A program made the translations under genes and the position numbers. From NCBI RefSeq assembly GCF_001297125.1, contig NZ_LHPC01000046.1, positions 62,001 through 126,000 of the forward strand: a stretch of 64,000 nt of DNA, given 5' to 3'. A model generated the notes under the pieces. The model was not told the origin of the DNA and made no database searches. It saw only the letters and a program-made list of their open reading frames with translations. Below, one piece after another: positions 42,257-51,120 of the stretch; position 1 is the stretch's first letter, and the number at the start of each line of letters is the position of its first letter. Origin of the DNA: Pseudomonas sp. RIT-PI-q. Its GTDB lineage: Bacteria > Pseudomonadota > Gammaproteobacteria > Pseudomonadales > Pseudomonadaceae.

Positions 42257-43108
42257 ATGTTTCCCGAAAGCTTTACCTTTTCCATCGCCGACTGGGTCAA
42301 CGGTTGGGTCGATTCGCTGGTCACCAACTACGGCGACGTGTTCCGGCACATCTCCGACACCCTGTTGTGGGCCATCGTCAATCTTGAAGGGCTGCTGCGT
42401 GCGGCGCCCTGGTGGCTGATGCTGGCAATCGTGGCGGGCGTTGCCTGGCCCGCGACCCGCAAAGTCGTGACCACCGCCGTGATCGTCGGTCTGCTGTTCC
42501 TGGTAGGCGCGGTCGGCCTCTGGGACAAGCTGATGCAGACCCTCGCGCTGATGATGGTCGCGACGGTCATTTCGGTGCTGATCGGCATCCCGCTGGGCAT
42601 TCTCTCGGCACGCAGCAATCGCCTGCGTTCGGTGCTGATGCCGTTGCTGGACATCATGCAGACCATGCCGAGTTTCGTGTACCTGATCCCGGTGCTGATG
42701 CTGTTCGGCCTGGGCAAGGTCCCGGCGATTTTCGCCACCGTGATCTACGCCGCACCACCGCTGATCCGCCTGACCGATCTGGGCATCCGCCAGGTCGACG
42801 GTGAAGTGATGGAAGCCATCAACGCCTTCGGTGCCAACCGCTGGCAGCAACTGTTTGGCGTACAACTTCCACTGGCCCTGCCGAGCATCATGGCCGGGAT
42901 CAACCAGACCACCATGATGGCCCTGTCGATGGTCGTGATTGCCTCGATGATCGGTGCTCGCGGCCTGGGCGAAGACGTGTTGGTGGGGATTCAGACCCTC
43001 AACGTCGGACGTGGCCTTGAAGCCGGTCTGGCGATCGTGATTCTGGCAGTGGTGATCGACCGCATTACTCAAGCGTACGGTCGGCCACGGCATGAGGTGA
43101 GCAAATGA
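42257..43108 (+). CDS. hutW: HutW, ABC transporter permease
   Basis: The 283-residue protein has about seven membrane segments and the BPD-type permease domain with the EAA loop (EVMEAINAFGANRWQQLFGVQLPLALPSIMAGI) that contacts HutV. It belongs to the ProW/OpuAB type. It sits between hutX and hutV and its stop overlaps the hutV start by 4 bases, so the transporter subunits are made together. Confidence 0.92.
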   Translation: MFPESFTFSIADWVNGWVDSLVTNYGDVFRHISDTLLWAIVNLEGLLRAAPWWLMLAIVAGVAWPATRKVVTTAVIVGLLFLVGAVGLWDKLMQTLALMMVATVISVLIGIPLGILSARSNRLRSVLMPLLDIMQTMPSFVYLIPVLMLFGLGKVPAIFATVIYAAPPLIRLTDLGIRQVDGEVMEAINAFGANRWQQLFGVQLPLALPSIMAGINQTTMMALSMVVIASMIGARGLGEDVLVGIQTLNVGRGLEAGLAIVILAVVIDRITQAYGRPRHEVSK

Positions 43109-43935
43109 ACAACGAAGCCATCAGCAAAATCGAAGTCAAAAACGTCTTCAAGATTTTCGGCAACCGCTCCAAGGAAGCGCTGGGCATGATCAGCCAGGGC
43201 AAAACCAAGGATCAGGTGCTGGCCGAAACCGGCTGTGTGGTCGGCGTCAACGACTTGTCCCTGAGCATCGGCACCGGCGAGATCTTCGTGATCATGGGCC
43301 TGTCGGGTTCCGGAAAATCGACGTTGGTGCGCCACTTCAATCGCCTGATCGACCCGACCAGCGGCGCGATCCTGGTCGACGGCGTGGACATCCTGCAATA
43401 CGACATGGAAGCCCTGCGCGAATTTCGCCGGCACAAGATCAGCATGGTGTTCCAGAGCTTCGGCCTGCTGCCGCACAAGACCGTGGTGGATAACGTCGCT
43501 TACGGCTTGAAAGTGCGTGGCGAGACCAAGCAAATGTGCTCCGAGCGTGCGCTGCACTGGATCAACACCGTGGGCCTCAAGGGCTACGAAAACAAATACC
43601 CGCATCAGCTTTCGGGCGGCATGCGCCAGCGTGTGGGCCTGGCCCGCGCCTTGGCGGCGGACACCGACATCATCCTGATGGACGAAGCGTTCAGCGCACT
43701 CGATCCGCTGATCCGCGCCGAAATGCAGGACCAGTTGCTGGAGCTGCAAAAGACCCTGCACAAGACCATCGTGTTCATCACCCACGACCTCGACGAGGCC
43801 GTGCGCATCGGCAACCGCATTGCGATCCTCAAGGATGGCCGTCTGATTCAGGTCGGCACGCCAAGAGAGATCCTGCATTCGCCGGCGGATGAGTATGTCG
43901 ACCGGTTCGTACAGCGGCGGGCGGCGGTGGTTTAA
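43105..43935 (+). CDS. hutV: HutV, ABC transporter ATPase
   Basis: The 276-residue ATPase drives uptake through HutW. It has Walker A GLSGSGKST, Q-loop FQSFGLLPHKTV, signature LSGGMRQRVGLARAL, Walker B ILMDEAFSALD and the switch His in VFITHDLDEAVRIG. It is shorter than ProV and lacks the C-terminal CBS pair, as is normal for the ChoV/HutV branch. Together with HutX and HutW it forms a complete importer, probably for histidine. Confidence 0.92.
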   Translation: MNNEAISKIEVKNVFKIFGNRSKEALGMISQGKTKDQVLAETGCVVGVNDLSLSIGTGEIFVIMGLSGSGKSTLVRHFNRLIDPTSGAILVDGVDILQYDMEALREFRRHKISMVFQSFGLLPHKTVVDNVAYGLKVRGETKQMCSERALHWINTVGLKGYENKYPHQLSGGMRQRVGLARALAADTDIILMDEAFSALDPLIRAEMQDQLLELQKTLHKTIVFITHDLDEAVRIGNRIAILKDGRLIQVGTPREILHSPADEYVDRFVQRRAAVV

Positions 43936-43960
43936 AGGTTTGTGGTGATTGGGTCGGCCT

Positions 43961-44054
43961 CATCGCGGGCAAGCCCGCTCCCACAGGGATAGGTTGCGTT
44001 ACACAATTGTGTGTACACCCGGAACCACTGTGGGAGCGGGCTTGCCCGCGATGG
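43961..44054. repeat. REP pair (REPIN) between hutV and hutH1
   Basis: Inverted GGGCTTGCCCGC REP copies inside the hut operon, with about 40 bases between arms. It could modulate read-through or mRNA stability between the transporter genes and the lyase genes. Confidence 0.9.
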
Positions 44055-44102
44055 CGCCCGTAGAGCTGCATCAATATTCAAGTTGTACGCACGAGGTCAA
44101 AG

Positions 44103-45626
44103 ATGTCCCAGGCTGAAAAAATCGTTATCGCCGACGCCCCGTTGCGCTGGCAGGATGTGGTTGCCGTAGCCCGCCATGGCGCGCAGCTCGAGCTGTCGGC
44201 CGAGACCTGGGCCCGGATCGAGAATGCCCAGGCGATCGTCCAGCGCATCGTCGTCAGCGGTGAACGCGCCTATGGCGTCAACACCGGCCTCGGCGCCTTG
44301 TGCAACGTCTCGCTCAAAGACGAGCAACTCAGCCAACTGTCGCGCAATACGCTGCTCAGCCACGCCTGTGGCGTCGGCGCGCCGTTGGCCGACGAACAGA
44401 CCCGCGCCATTATCTGCGCGGCCATTCGTAACTACAGCCATGGCAAATCCGGCATTCATCGCCGGGTGGTCGAAGCGCTGCTGGCACTGCTTAATCGTGG
44501 CATCACCCCGCAAGTGCCGTCCCAGGGCTCGGTCGGTTACCTGACCCACATGGCGCACATCAGCATCGCGCTGCTGGGCGTCGGCAATGTCAGCTATCGC
44601 GGGCAGATCGTTTCCGCGCAGCAAGCCTTGGCCGAAGAAGGCCTGCAACCGGTTCAACTGGGTGCCAAAGATGGCTTGTGCCTGGTCAACGGCACGCCGT
44701 GCATGACCGGCCTCAGCTGCCTGGCGCTGGCCGACGCCACCCGTCTGCTGCAATGGGCCGACGTGATCGGTGCCATGAGCTTTGAAGCCCAACGCGGGCA
44801 GATTGCTGCGTTCGATGCCGAGATCATCGCGCTCAAGCCACATCCGGGCATGCAGCAAGTCGGCATCAACCTGCGGGCGTTGCTCGATGGCAGTGAAGTG
44901 ATTGCTTCGAGCAAAGGTATTCGCACCCAGGATGCGTTGAGCATCCGCTCGATCCCGCAAGTGCACGGCGCCGCTCGCGATCAGCTTGAGCACGCCAGGA
45001 AGCAGATCGAAACCGAACTCAACTCCGTCACCGACAACCCGATGTTGCTGGGCACGCCGGACAACTTCCGGGTGATGTCCCAGGCCAACCCGCACGGCCA
45101 GTCCGTGGCACTGGCGGCAGACTTGCTGGCCATCGCCATGGCCGAAATCGGCTCCATCGCCGAGCGTCGCCTCGATCGCCTGATCAACCCGCACGTCAGC
45201 GGTTTGCCGGCCTTCCTGGTGGCCAATCCGGGGGTGAATTCCGGGATGATGATTGTCCAGTACGTCGCCGCTTCGCTGTGTGCGGAAAACCGTCAATTGG
45301 CTCAACCGGCGGTGCTCGACAACTACGTCACCTCGGGCCTGCAGGAAGATCACCTGAGCATGGGCACCAACGCGGCGCTGAAGCTGCACCGTGTCCTGGA
45401 GAACTGCACGCAGATCCTCGCCATCGAGTACCTGCTGGCGGCCCAGGCGTTTGAGTTCCTCAAAGAACAACGCTTCGGCGCCGGCACCGATGCCGCGTGG
45501 CGCCTGCTGCGCGAGCGGGTTCCCGCGTACGACCAGGACCGCTGGTTGGCGCCTGATATCGCCGCCGCTGCCAGCGTGTTGAAAGACCCGATTTTGTTGC
45601 ACAAGGCTTTACCGAATCTGAATTGA
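44103..45626 (+). CDS. hutH1: HutH1, histidine ammonia-lyase paralogue lacking the MIO triad
   Basis: The 507-residue protein is a full-length member of the aromatic amino acid lyase family: AYGVNTGLG near residue 57, SHACGVG, LVNGTP, TDNPML and LQEDHLSMG are conserved. However, the Ala-Ser-Gly that cyclises into the MIO electrophile is gone. The region reads GSVGYLTHMAHIS (from residue 142) where active lyases have GSVGASGDLAPLAHMS. The Tyr of QDPYSLR is also changed (QDALSIR, residues 276-282). A normal lyase reaction is therefore not expected. The frame is intact and codon use looks normal, so it appears maintained. A regulatory or subunit role beside HutH2 is possible but unproven. Confidence 0.88.
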   Translation: MSQAEKIVIADAPLRWQDVVAVARHGAQLELSAETWARIENAQAIVQRIVVSGERAYGVNTGLGALCNVSLKDEQLSQLSRNTLLSHACGVGAPLADEQTRAIICAAIRNYSHGKSGIHRRVVEALLALLNRGITPQVPSQGSVGYLTHMAHISIALLGVGNVSYRGQIVSAQQALAEEGLQPVQLGAKDGLCLVNGTPCMTGLSCLALADATRLLQWADVIGAMSFEAQRGQIAAFDAEIIALKPHPGMQQVGINLRALLDGSEVIASSKGIRTQDALSIRSIPQVHGAARDQLEHARKQIETELNSVTDNPMLLGTPDNFRVMSQANPHGQSVALAADLLAIAMAEIGSIAERRLDRLINPHVSGLPAFLVANPGVNSGMMIVQYVAASLCAENRQLAQPAVLDNYVTSGLQEDHLSMGTNAALKLHRVLENCTQILAIEYLLAAQAFEFLKEQRFGAGTDAAWRLLRERVPAYDQDRWLAPDIAAAASVLKDPILLHKALPNLN

Positions 45627-45740
45627 TTCCCACCACACCAGCGTGCCAAGGCGCGGCTCCCCAACAGAGAGACGCGACGGACAACGGACATCTCCGGAGC
45701 GTCTGGTGAGTTAATAAAAGACTCTCAAAAGGAGAATGAT

Positions 45741-47273
45741 GTGACTGCGCTTAATTTGATTCCCGGCCAACTGAGCCTTGCCCAACTGCGTGATGTTTAT
45801 CAGCAACCGGTCAAAATCACCCTCGACAACAGCGCCTCGGCGCAGATCGAAGCCAGCGTTGCCTGCGTGGAACAGATCCTCGCCGAGAACCGCACTGCGT
45901 ATGGCATCAACACCGGTTTCGGCCTGTTGGCTTCGACCCGCATCGCCAGCGAAGACCTGGAAAACCTGCAGCGCTCGCTGGTCCTGTCCCACGCCGCCGG
46001 TGTCGGTGAGCCGATCAGCGACGCGCTGGTGCGCCTGGTCATGGTGCTTAAGGTCAACAGCCTGAGCCGTGGTTTCTCGGGTATTCGTCGCAAGGTTATC
46101 GACGCCCTGATCGCGCTGATCAACGCCGAGGTTTACCCGCACATTCCATTGAAAGGTTCGGTCGGTGCATCCGGCGACCTGGCGCCGTTGGCCCACATGT
46201 CGCTGGTACTGCTGGGCGAAGGCAAGGCCCGCTACAAAGGCGAATGGATGGAAGCCACCGAAGCGCTGAAAGTCGCCGGCCTGACGCCGCTGACCCTGGC
46301 GGCGAAAGAAGGTCTGGCGCTGCTCAACGGCACTCAGGTGTCTACCGCTTACGCGCTGCGCGGTCTGTTCGAAGGTGAAGACCTGTTCGCCGGTGCCTTG
46401 GCGCTGGGTGCCTTGACCGTTGAAGCGGTATTGGGCTCGCGCTCGCCGTTCGACGCGCGCATCCACGCTGCTCGTGGCCAGAAAGGCCAGATCGACGCCG
46501 CTGCCGCTTACCGTGATCTGCTGGGTGAGCGCAGTGAAGTGTCCGACTCGCACCAGAACTGCGAGAAGGTACAGGACCCGTACTCCCTGCGTTGCCAGCC
46601 GCAAGTCATGGGCGCCTGCCTGACCCAGTTCCGCCAGGCTGCCGAAGTGTTGGTCATTGAAGCCAACGCCGTCTCCGACAACCCGTTGGTCTTCGCTGCT
46701 GAAGGCGACGTGATCTCCGGTGGTAACTTCCACGCCGAACCGGTGGCCATGGCGGCCGACAACATGGCGCTGGCCATCGCTGAAATCGGTTCCCTGAGCG
46801 AGCGTCGTATCTCGCTGATGATGGACAAGCACATGTCGCAACTGCCGCCGTTCCTGGTGGCCAATGGCGGCGTGAACTCCGGCTTCATGATCGCCCAGGT
46901 GACTGCGGCGGCACTGGCCAGCGAAAACAAAGCGTTGTCGCATCCGCATTCGGTGGACAGCCTGCCGACATCGGCGAACCAGGAAGACCACGTGTCCATG
47001 GCCCCGGCGGCTGGCAAGCGCCTGTGGGAAATGGCCGAGAACACCCGTGGTGTTCTGGCGGTTGAATGGCTGGCTGCGGTGCAGGGTCTGGATCTGCGTG
47101 ACGGTCTGAAAACCTCGCCAAAACTGGAAAAAGCGCGCGGGATTCTGCGTGCCGAAGTGCCTTTCTATGAGAAGGACCGCTTCTTCGCACCGGACATCAA
47201 TGCGGCGTCTGAACTGTTGGCTACCCGTTGCCTGAATGAACTGGTGCCGGCGAAGTTGCTGCCTAGCCTGTAA
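45741..47273 (+). CDS. hutH2: HutH2, histidine ammonia-lyase
   Basis: HutH removes ammonia from histidine to give urocanate, the entry step of the pathway. The 510-residue enzyme has the MIO-forming Ala143-Ser144-Gly145 in KGSVGASGDLAPLAHMS. It also has YGINTGFG, LLNGTQVSTAYAL, QDPYSLRCQPQVMG, VSDNPLVF and ANQEDHVSMA, all as in the P. putida enzyme. The start is GTG at 45741 with AAAAGGAG upstream. It follows the MIO-less paralogue by 114 bases and must supply the histidase activity of this locus. Confidence 0.97.
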   Translation: MTALNLIPGQLSLAQLRDVYQQPVKITLDNSASAQIEASVACVEQILAENRTAYGINTGFGLLASTRIASEDLENLQRSLVLSHAAGVGEPISDALVRLVMVLKVNSLSRGFSGIRRKVIDALIALINAEVYPHIPLKGSVGASGDLAPLAHMSLVLLGEGKARYKGEWMEATEALKVAGLTPLTLAAKEGLALLNGTQVSTAYALRGLFEGEDLFAGALALGALTVEAVLGSRSPFDARIHAARGQKGQIDAAAAYRDLLGERSEVSDSHQNCEKVQDPYSLRCQPQVMGACLTQFRQAAEVLVIEANAVSDNPLVFAAEGDVISGGNFHAEPVAMAADNMALAIAEIGSLSERRISLMMDKHMSQLPPFLVANGGVNSGFMIAQVTAAALASENKALSHPHSVDSLPTSANQEDHVSMAPAAGKRLWEMAENTRGVLAVEWLAAVQGLDLRDGLKTSPKLEKARGILRAEVPFYEKDRFFAPDINAASELLATRCLNELVPAKLLPSL

Positions 47274-47282
47274 TGGTTCCAA

Positions 47283-47366
47283 TGTAGGCGCTGCCGCAGG
47301 CTGCGATCTTTTGATCTTGCTTTTTAAAAGATCGCAGCCTCGTTGCACTCGACAGCTCCTACAGGA
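47283..47366. repeat. REP-like inverted repeat with unequal arms between hutH2 and hutT
   Basis: The right arm (AGATCGCAGCCTCGTTG...CTCCTACA) is the same sequence as the 36-base arms at 2493-2580. The left arm is a different variant (TGTAGGCGCTGCCGCAGGCTGCGATCT split by many changes), so pairing is partial in the middle. Confidence 0.82.
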
Positions 47367-47410
47367 GGCGATTCGGTTTGGCGTCGAATAAAAATAATTA
47401 GGGACGAGCA

Positions 47411-48820
47411 ATGCAACAGCAATCAAAAGGACTCAAACGCGGGCTTTCTGCCCGACATATTCGCTTCATGGCGCTGGGGTCGGCGATCGGCACCGGGCTG
47501 TTTTACGGTTCTGCCTCGGCCATTCAAATGGCCGGGCCTGCGGTACTGCTGGCTTACCTGATCGGTGGCGCGGCGGTGTTCATGGTCATGCGCGCCCTCG
47601 GCGAGATGGCGGTGCACAACCCGGTGGCCGGCTCTTTCGGCCAGTACGCCAGCACCTATCTGGGGCCAATGGCGGGCTTCATCCTCGGTTGGACCTACGC
47701 GTTCGAAATGGTCATCGTCGGCATGGCCGACGTCACTGCGTTCGGTATTTACATGGGCTTCTGGTTTCCGGAAGTCGACCGCTGGATCTGGGTGCTGGGC
47801 ATCGTCTCGGTGGTCGGCGGCTTGAACCTGTGCAACGTCAAAGTCTTTGGCGAAATGGAGTTCTGGCTGTCGCTGCTCAAGGTCGCGGCCATCGTCGCAA
47901 TGATCCTCGGCGGTTTCGGCATCATGCTGTTCGGCATCAGCAGTGCACCCGGCGCCCAAGCGACCGACATCAGCAACCTCTGGAGCCATGGCGGCTTCAT
48001 GCCCAATGGCGTAGGCGGCCTGATCGCTTCGTTCGCCGTGGTGATGTTTGCCTTCGGCGGCATTGAAATCATCGGCGTAACCGCCGGTGAAGCCAAAGAC
48101 CCGCAGCGTGTGCTGCCGCGGGCGATCAATGCTGTGCCGTTGCGTATTTTGCTGTTCTACGTGCTGACCATGCTGGTACTGATGTCGATCTTTCCGTGGC
48201 AGCAGATCGGCAGCCAGGGCAGCCCGTTCGTGCAGATTTTCGACAATCTGGGGATCAGCTCGGCGGCGACTATTCTGAATATCGTGGTGATCTCGGCGGC
48301 GATTTCAGCCATTAACAGCGACATCTTCGGCGCAGGCCGCATGATGTACGGCCTGGCCCAGCAAGGGCATGCGCCCAAGGGCTTCGCCAGGTTGTCGCGC
48401 AATGGCGTGCCGTGGATGACGGTGGTGGTGATGAGTGGCGCGCTGTTGCTGGGCGTGCTGTTGAACTACCTGATTCCGGAAAACGTCTTCCTGTTGATCG
48501 CTTCCATCGCGACCTTTGCGACGGTGTGGGTCTGGTTGATGATTCTGCTCACTCAAGTGGCGATGCGTCGTTCGATGAGCAGCGAGCAGGTCGCGCAACT
48601 GAAATTCCCGGTGCCGTTCTGGCCGTATGCGCCGATGGCGGCGATTGCCTTCATGCTGTTCATCTTCGGCGTGCTGGGCTATTTCCCGGACACCCAGGCG
48701 GCGTTGATCGTCGGCGTGGTCTGGATTGCTCTGCTGGTGCTGGCCTACCTGACGTGGGTCAAACCTGCGGCAGGCCAGGCAGCACGGGTCGAGCAGGAAC
48801 CTTCTTTTTCACATCGATAA
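47411..48820 (+). CDS. hutT: HutT, histidine permease (APC superfamily)
   Basis: The 469-residue carrier has 12 membrane segments and the amino acid permease signatures LKRGLSARHIRFMALGSAIGTGLFYGSA and AFGGIEIIGVTAGEAKDP. It resembles ProY/HutT of Pseudomonas, the main histidine transporter needed for growth on histidine. It lies between hutH2 and hutI. An A-rich AATAAAAATAA just before the ribosome-binding region (47387-47397) fits the AANAANAA motif bound by Hfq/Crc, consistent with catabolite control, though this is only a motif match. Confidence 0.93.
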   Translation: MQQQSKGLKRGLSARHIRFMALGSAIGTGLFYGSASAIQMAGPAVLLAYLIGGAAVFMVMRALGEMAVHNPVAGSFGQYASTYLGPMAGFILGWTYAFEMVIVGMADVTAFGIYMGFWFPEVDRWIWVLGIVSVVGGLNLCNVKVFGEMEFWLSLLKVAAIVAMILGGFGIMLFGISSAPGAQATDISNLWSHGGFMPNGVGGLIASFAVVMFAFGGIEIIGVTAGEAKDPQRVLPRAINAVPLRILLFYVLTMLVLMSIFPWQQIGSQGSPFVQIFDNLGISSAATILNIVVISAAISAINSDIFGAGRMMYGLAQQGHAPKGFARLSRNGVPWMTVVVMSGALLLGVLLNYLIPENVFLLIASIATFATVWVWLMILLTQVAMRRSMSSEQVAQLKFPVPFWPYAPMAAIAFMLFIFGVLGYFPDTQAALIVGVVWIALLVLAYLTWVKPAAGQAARVEQEPSFSHR

Positions 48821-48837
48821 CCTAACGGAGGCCACGG

Positions 48838-50043
48838 ATGAAAACTCTCTGGCAACACTGCCACGTCGCAACCATGGCGCAAGGCGTCTACTCGATCATC
48901 GAGGATGCGGCCATCGTGACGTCAGGTGCGCACATTGAGTGGATCGGCCCGCGCGGCGAACTGCCGGCGGGTGAGTACCCGGTCGTCAACGATCTTAAAG
49001 GCGCCTGGGTCACGCCGGGCCTGATCGATTGCCACACCCACACGGTGTTCGGCGGTAACCGCAGCGGCGAATTCGAACAGCGCCTGCAAGGCGTCAGCTA
49101 TTCGGAAATCGCCGCGGCCGGTGGTGGCATTGCCAGCACCGTTCGCGCCACCCGCGCAGCGACTGAAGACGAGTTGTTCGCCAGCGCCGCCAAGCGCCTG
49201 AAGAGCTTGCTGCGTGACGGCGTGACCACGGTCGAGATGAAATCCGGCTACGGCCTCGACCTGGCCAGCGAACGCAAGATCCTGCGTGTGATCCGTCGCC
49301 TCGGCGCCGAACTGCCGGTCAGCGTGCGCAGCACCTGCCTGGCCGCTCACGCCTTGCCGCCGGAATACGCCGATCGCGCCGACGACTACATCGACCATAT
49401 CTGCGCCGAGATGCTTCCGGCACTGGCCGCCGAAGGGCTGGTGGATGCGGTGGACGCGTTCTGCGAATACCTGGCGTTTTCCCCGGCGCAGGTCGAGCGG
49501 GTGTTCATCACCGCACAAGAACTGGGCTTGCCGGTGAAACTGCATGCCGAGCAATTGTCGTCGCTGCACGGGTCGAGCCTGGCGGCGCGTTACCACGCAC
49601 TGTCGGCTGATCACCTGGAGTTCATGGACGAAGACGACGCCATCGCCATGGCCCAGTCCGGCACCGTCGCGGTGTTGCTGCCCGGCGCGTTCTACTTCCT
49701 GCGCGAAACCCAGTTGCCGCCGATGGACGCGCTGCGCAAACACGGCGTGAAGATCGCCATCGCCAGCGACCTCAACCCCGGCACCTCGCCAGCGCTGTCG
49801 GTGCGCCTGATGCTGAACATGGCGTGCACCTGTTTCCGCATGACCCCGGAAGAAGCCTTGGCCGGTGCGACGATTCACGCCGCCACCGCATTGGGCATGG
49901 CCGAGACTCATGGATCGCTGGAAGTCGGCAAGGTCGCGGATTTCGTCGCCTGGCAAATTGATCGTCCCGCCGACCTGTCGTACTGGCTGGGCGGTGACCT
50001 GGAAAAACGCGTCGTGCGTCACGGCGTCGAAACAAGCGTTTAG
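48838..50043 (+). CDS. hutI: HutI, imidazolonepropionase
   Basis: HutI hydrolyses imidazolone-5-propionate to N-formimino-L-glutamate. The 401-residue amidohydrolase has the metal motif LIDCHTHTVFGGNRSGEFEQR. It also has SYSEIAAAGGGI, EMKSGYGLD, LPVKLHAEQLSS, and SDLNPGTSPALS near the end for the final metal and substrate contacts. ACGGAGG lies 6 bases before the ATG. hutG begins 10 bases after its stop, so the two are cotranscribed. Confidence 0.97.
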   Translation: MKTLWQHCHVATMAQGVYSIIEDAAIVTSGAHIEWIGPRGELPAGEYPVVNDLKGAWVTPGLIDCHTHTVFGGNRSGEFEQRLQGVSYSEIAAAGGGIASTVRATRAATEDELFASAAKRLKSLLRDGVTTVEMKSGYGLDLASERKILRVIRRLGAELPVSVRSTCLAAHALPPEYADRADDYIDHICAEMLPALAAEGLVDAVDAFCEYLAFSPAQVERVFITAQELGLPVKLHAEQLSSLHGSSLAARYHALSADHLEFMDEDDAIAMAQSGTVAVLLPGAFYFLRETQLPPMDALRKHGVKIAIASDLNPGTSPALSVRLMLNMACTCFRMTPEEALAGATIHAATALGMAETHGSLEVGKVADFVAWQIDRPADLSYWLGGDLEKRVVRHGVETSV

Positions 50044-50053
50044 GAGAACAGTT

Positions 50054-50857
50054 GTGGATAAGGTTCTGAACTTCAAACAAGGCCGCGTGCCGCTGCTGAT
50101 CAGCATGCCCCACGCGGGCCTGCGCCTGACCCCGGCCGTAGAAGCCGGGTTGATTCCCGACGCGAAAAGCCTGCCGGACACCGACTGGCACATCCCCAAG
50201 CTTTACGAGTTTGCCGCCGAGCTGGGCGCCAGCACGTTGGCGGCCGAGTATTCACGGTTTGTCATCGACCTGAACCGACCGTCCGACGACAAGCCTTTGT
50301 ACGTCGGCGCGACCACGGGTCTGTACCCGGCGACGCTGTTCGACGGCATCCCGCTGTTCCGCGAGGGGCTGGAGCCTTCAAAAGAAGAGCGCGCGACCTA
50401 TCTGGAGCAGATCTGGACGCCGTACCACAGCACGTTGCAGAACGAACTGGCGCGACTGAAAGCCGAGTTTGGCTACGCGCTGCTGTTCGACGCGCACTCG
50501 ATCCGTTCGATCATCCCGCACCTGTTCGACGGCAAGCTGCCGGACTTCAACCTCGGCACCTTCAACGGCGCCAGTTGCGATCCGCAGTTGGCGACTCAAC
50601 TGGAAGCGATCTGCGCCAAGCACGCCGATTACAGCCATGTGCTGAACGGTCGCTTCAAGGGCGGCCACATCACCCGACATTACGGCAACCCGGCCGAGAA
50701 CATTCATGCGGTGCAACTGGAGTTGGGCCAGTGCACGTACATGGAAGAGTTCGAGCCGTTCCGCTATCGGCCTGATCTGGCAGAGCCGACGCAGGTGGTA
50801 CTGAAGGAATTGCTGCAAGGCCTGCTCGCCTGGGGCGAGCAACACTACAAGCGCTAA
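50054..50857 (+). CDS. hutG: HutG, N-formylglutamate deformylase
   Basis: HutG completes histidine breakdown by releasing formate and glutamate from N-formyl-L-glutamate. The 267-residue product has the family motifs LLISMPHAGLRL, DTDWHIPKLYEFA, SRFVIDLNRPSDD, LLFDAHSI and GGHITRHYGNP. A frame opens upstream inside hutI (49865), but the GTG at 50054 with TAGGAGAA upstream gives the family N-terminus VDKVLNFKQGRVPLL. It is the last gene of the hut run and is followed by a REP pair. Confidence 0.95.
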   Translation: MDKVLNFKQGRVPLLISMPHAGLRLTPAVEAGLIPDAKSLPDTDWHIPKLYEFAAELGASTLAAEYSRFVIDLNRPSDDKPLYVGATTGLYPATLFDGIPLFREGLEPSKEERATYLEQIWTPYHSTLQNELARLKAEFGYALLFDAHSIRSIIPHLFDGKLPDFNLGTFNGASCDPQLATQLEAICAKHADYSHVLNGRFKGGHITRHYGNPAENIHAVQLELGQCTYMEEFEPFRYRPDLAEPTQVVLKELLQGLLAWGEQHYKR

Positions 50858-50870
50858 ACCGACGCATAAC

Positions 50871-50964
50871 CCTGTAGGAGCTAGCTTGCTAGCGAAGACG
50901 GTGGATCAGTCACCATCGATGCCGACTGACACGCCCTCTGCGCGAGCAAGCTTGCTCCTACAGG
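50871..50964. repeat. REP pair (REPIN) after hutG, with diverged arms
   Basis: Left arm TGTAGGAGCTAGCTTGCTAG and right arm GCGAGCAAGCTTGCTCCTACA are two different minor variants of the REP core. It marks the end of the hut locus. Confidence 0.82.
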
Positions 50965-51120
50965 GTATGTGTTCGACTTGATAACGGATCACGCGTCGCC
51001 ACCGTGCAAAACACGGTCGCCACAGTTCGCTTTTACCGCTCGTCTGCTGCGTAATGTTTGGTCCACGGTGCACAAAGACACCGGCCCGACAATAATCCGC
51101 TGCCGCACGAGACTCTCCCA

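Noticed and set aside
49865..50053. An earlier in-frame start for hutG inside hutI.
   Set aside because: It would add 63 residues translated from hutI coding sequence in another frame; GTG 50054 has a ribosome-binding site and gives the family N-terminus.
34613..50857. The hut locus as a recently acquired island.
   Set aside because: Gene content, order and base composition match the core hut locus known in P. fluorescens; there is no integrase, tRNA or direct repeat at its ends.
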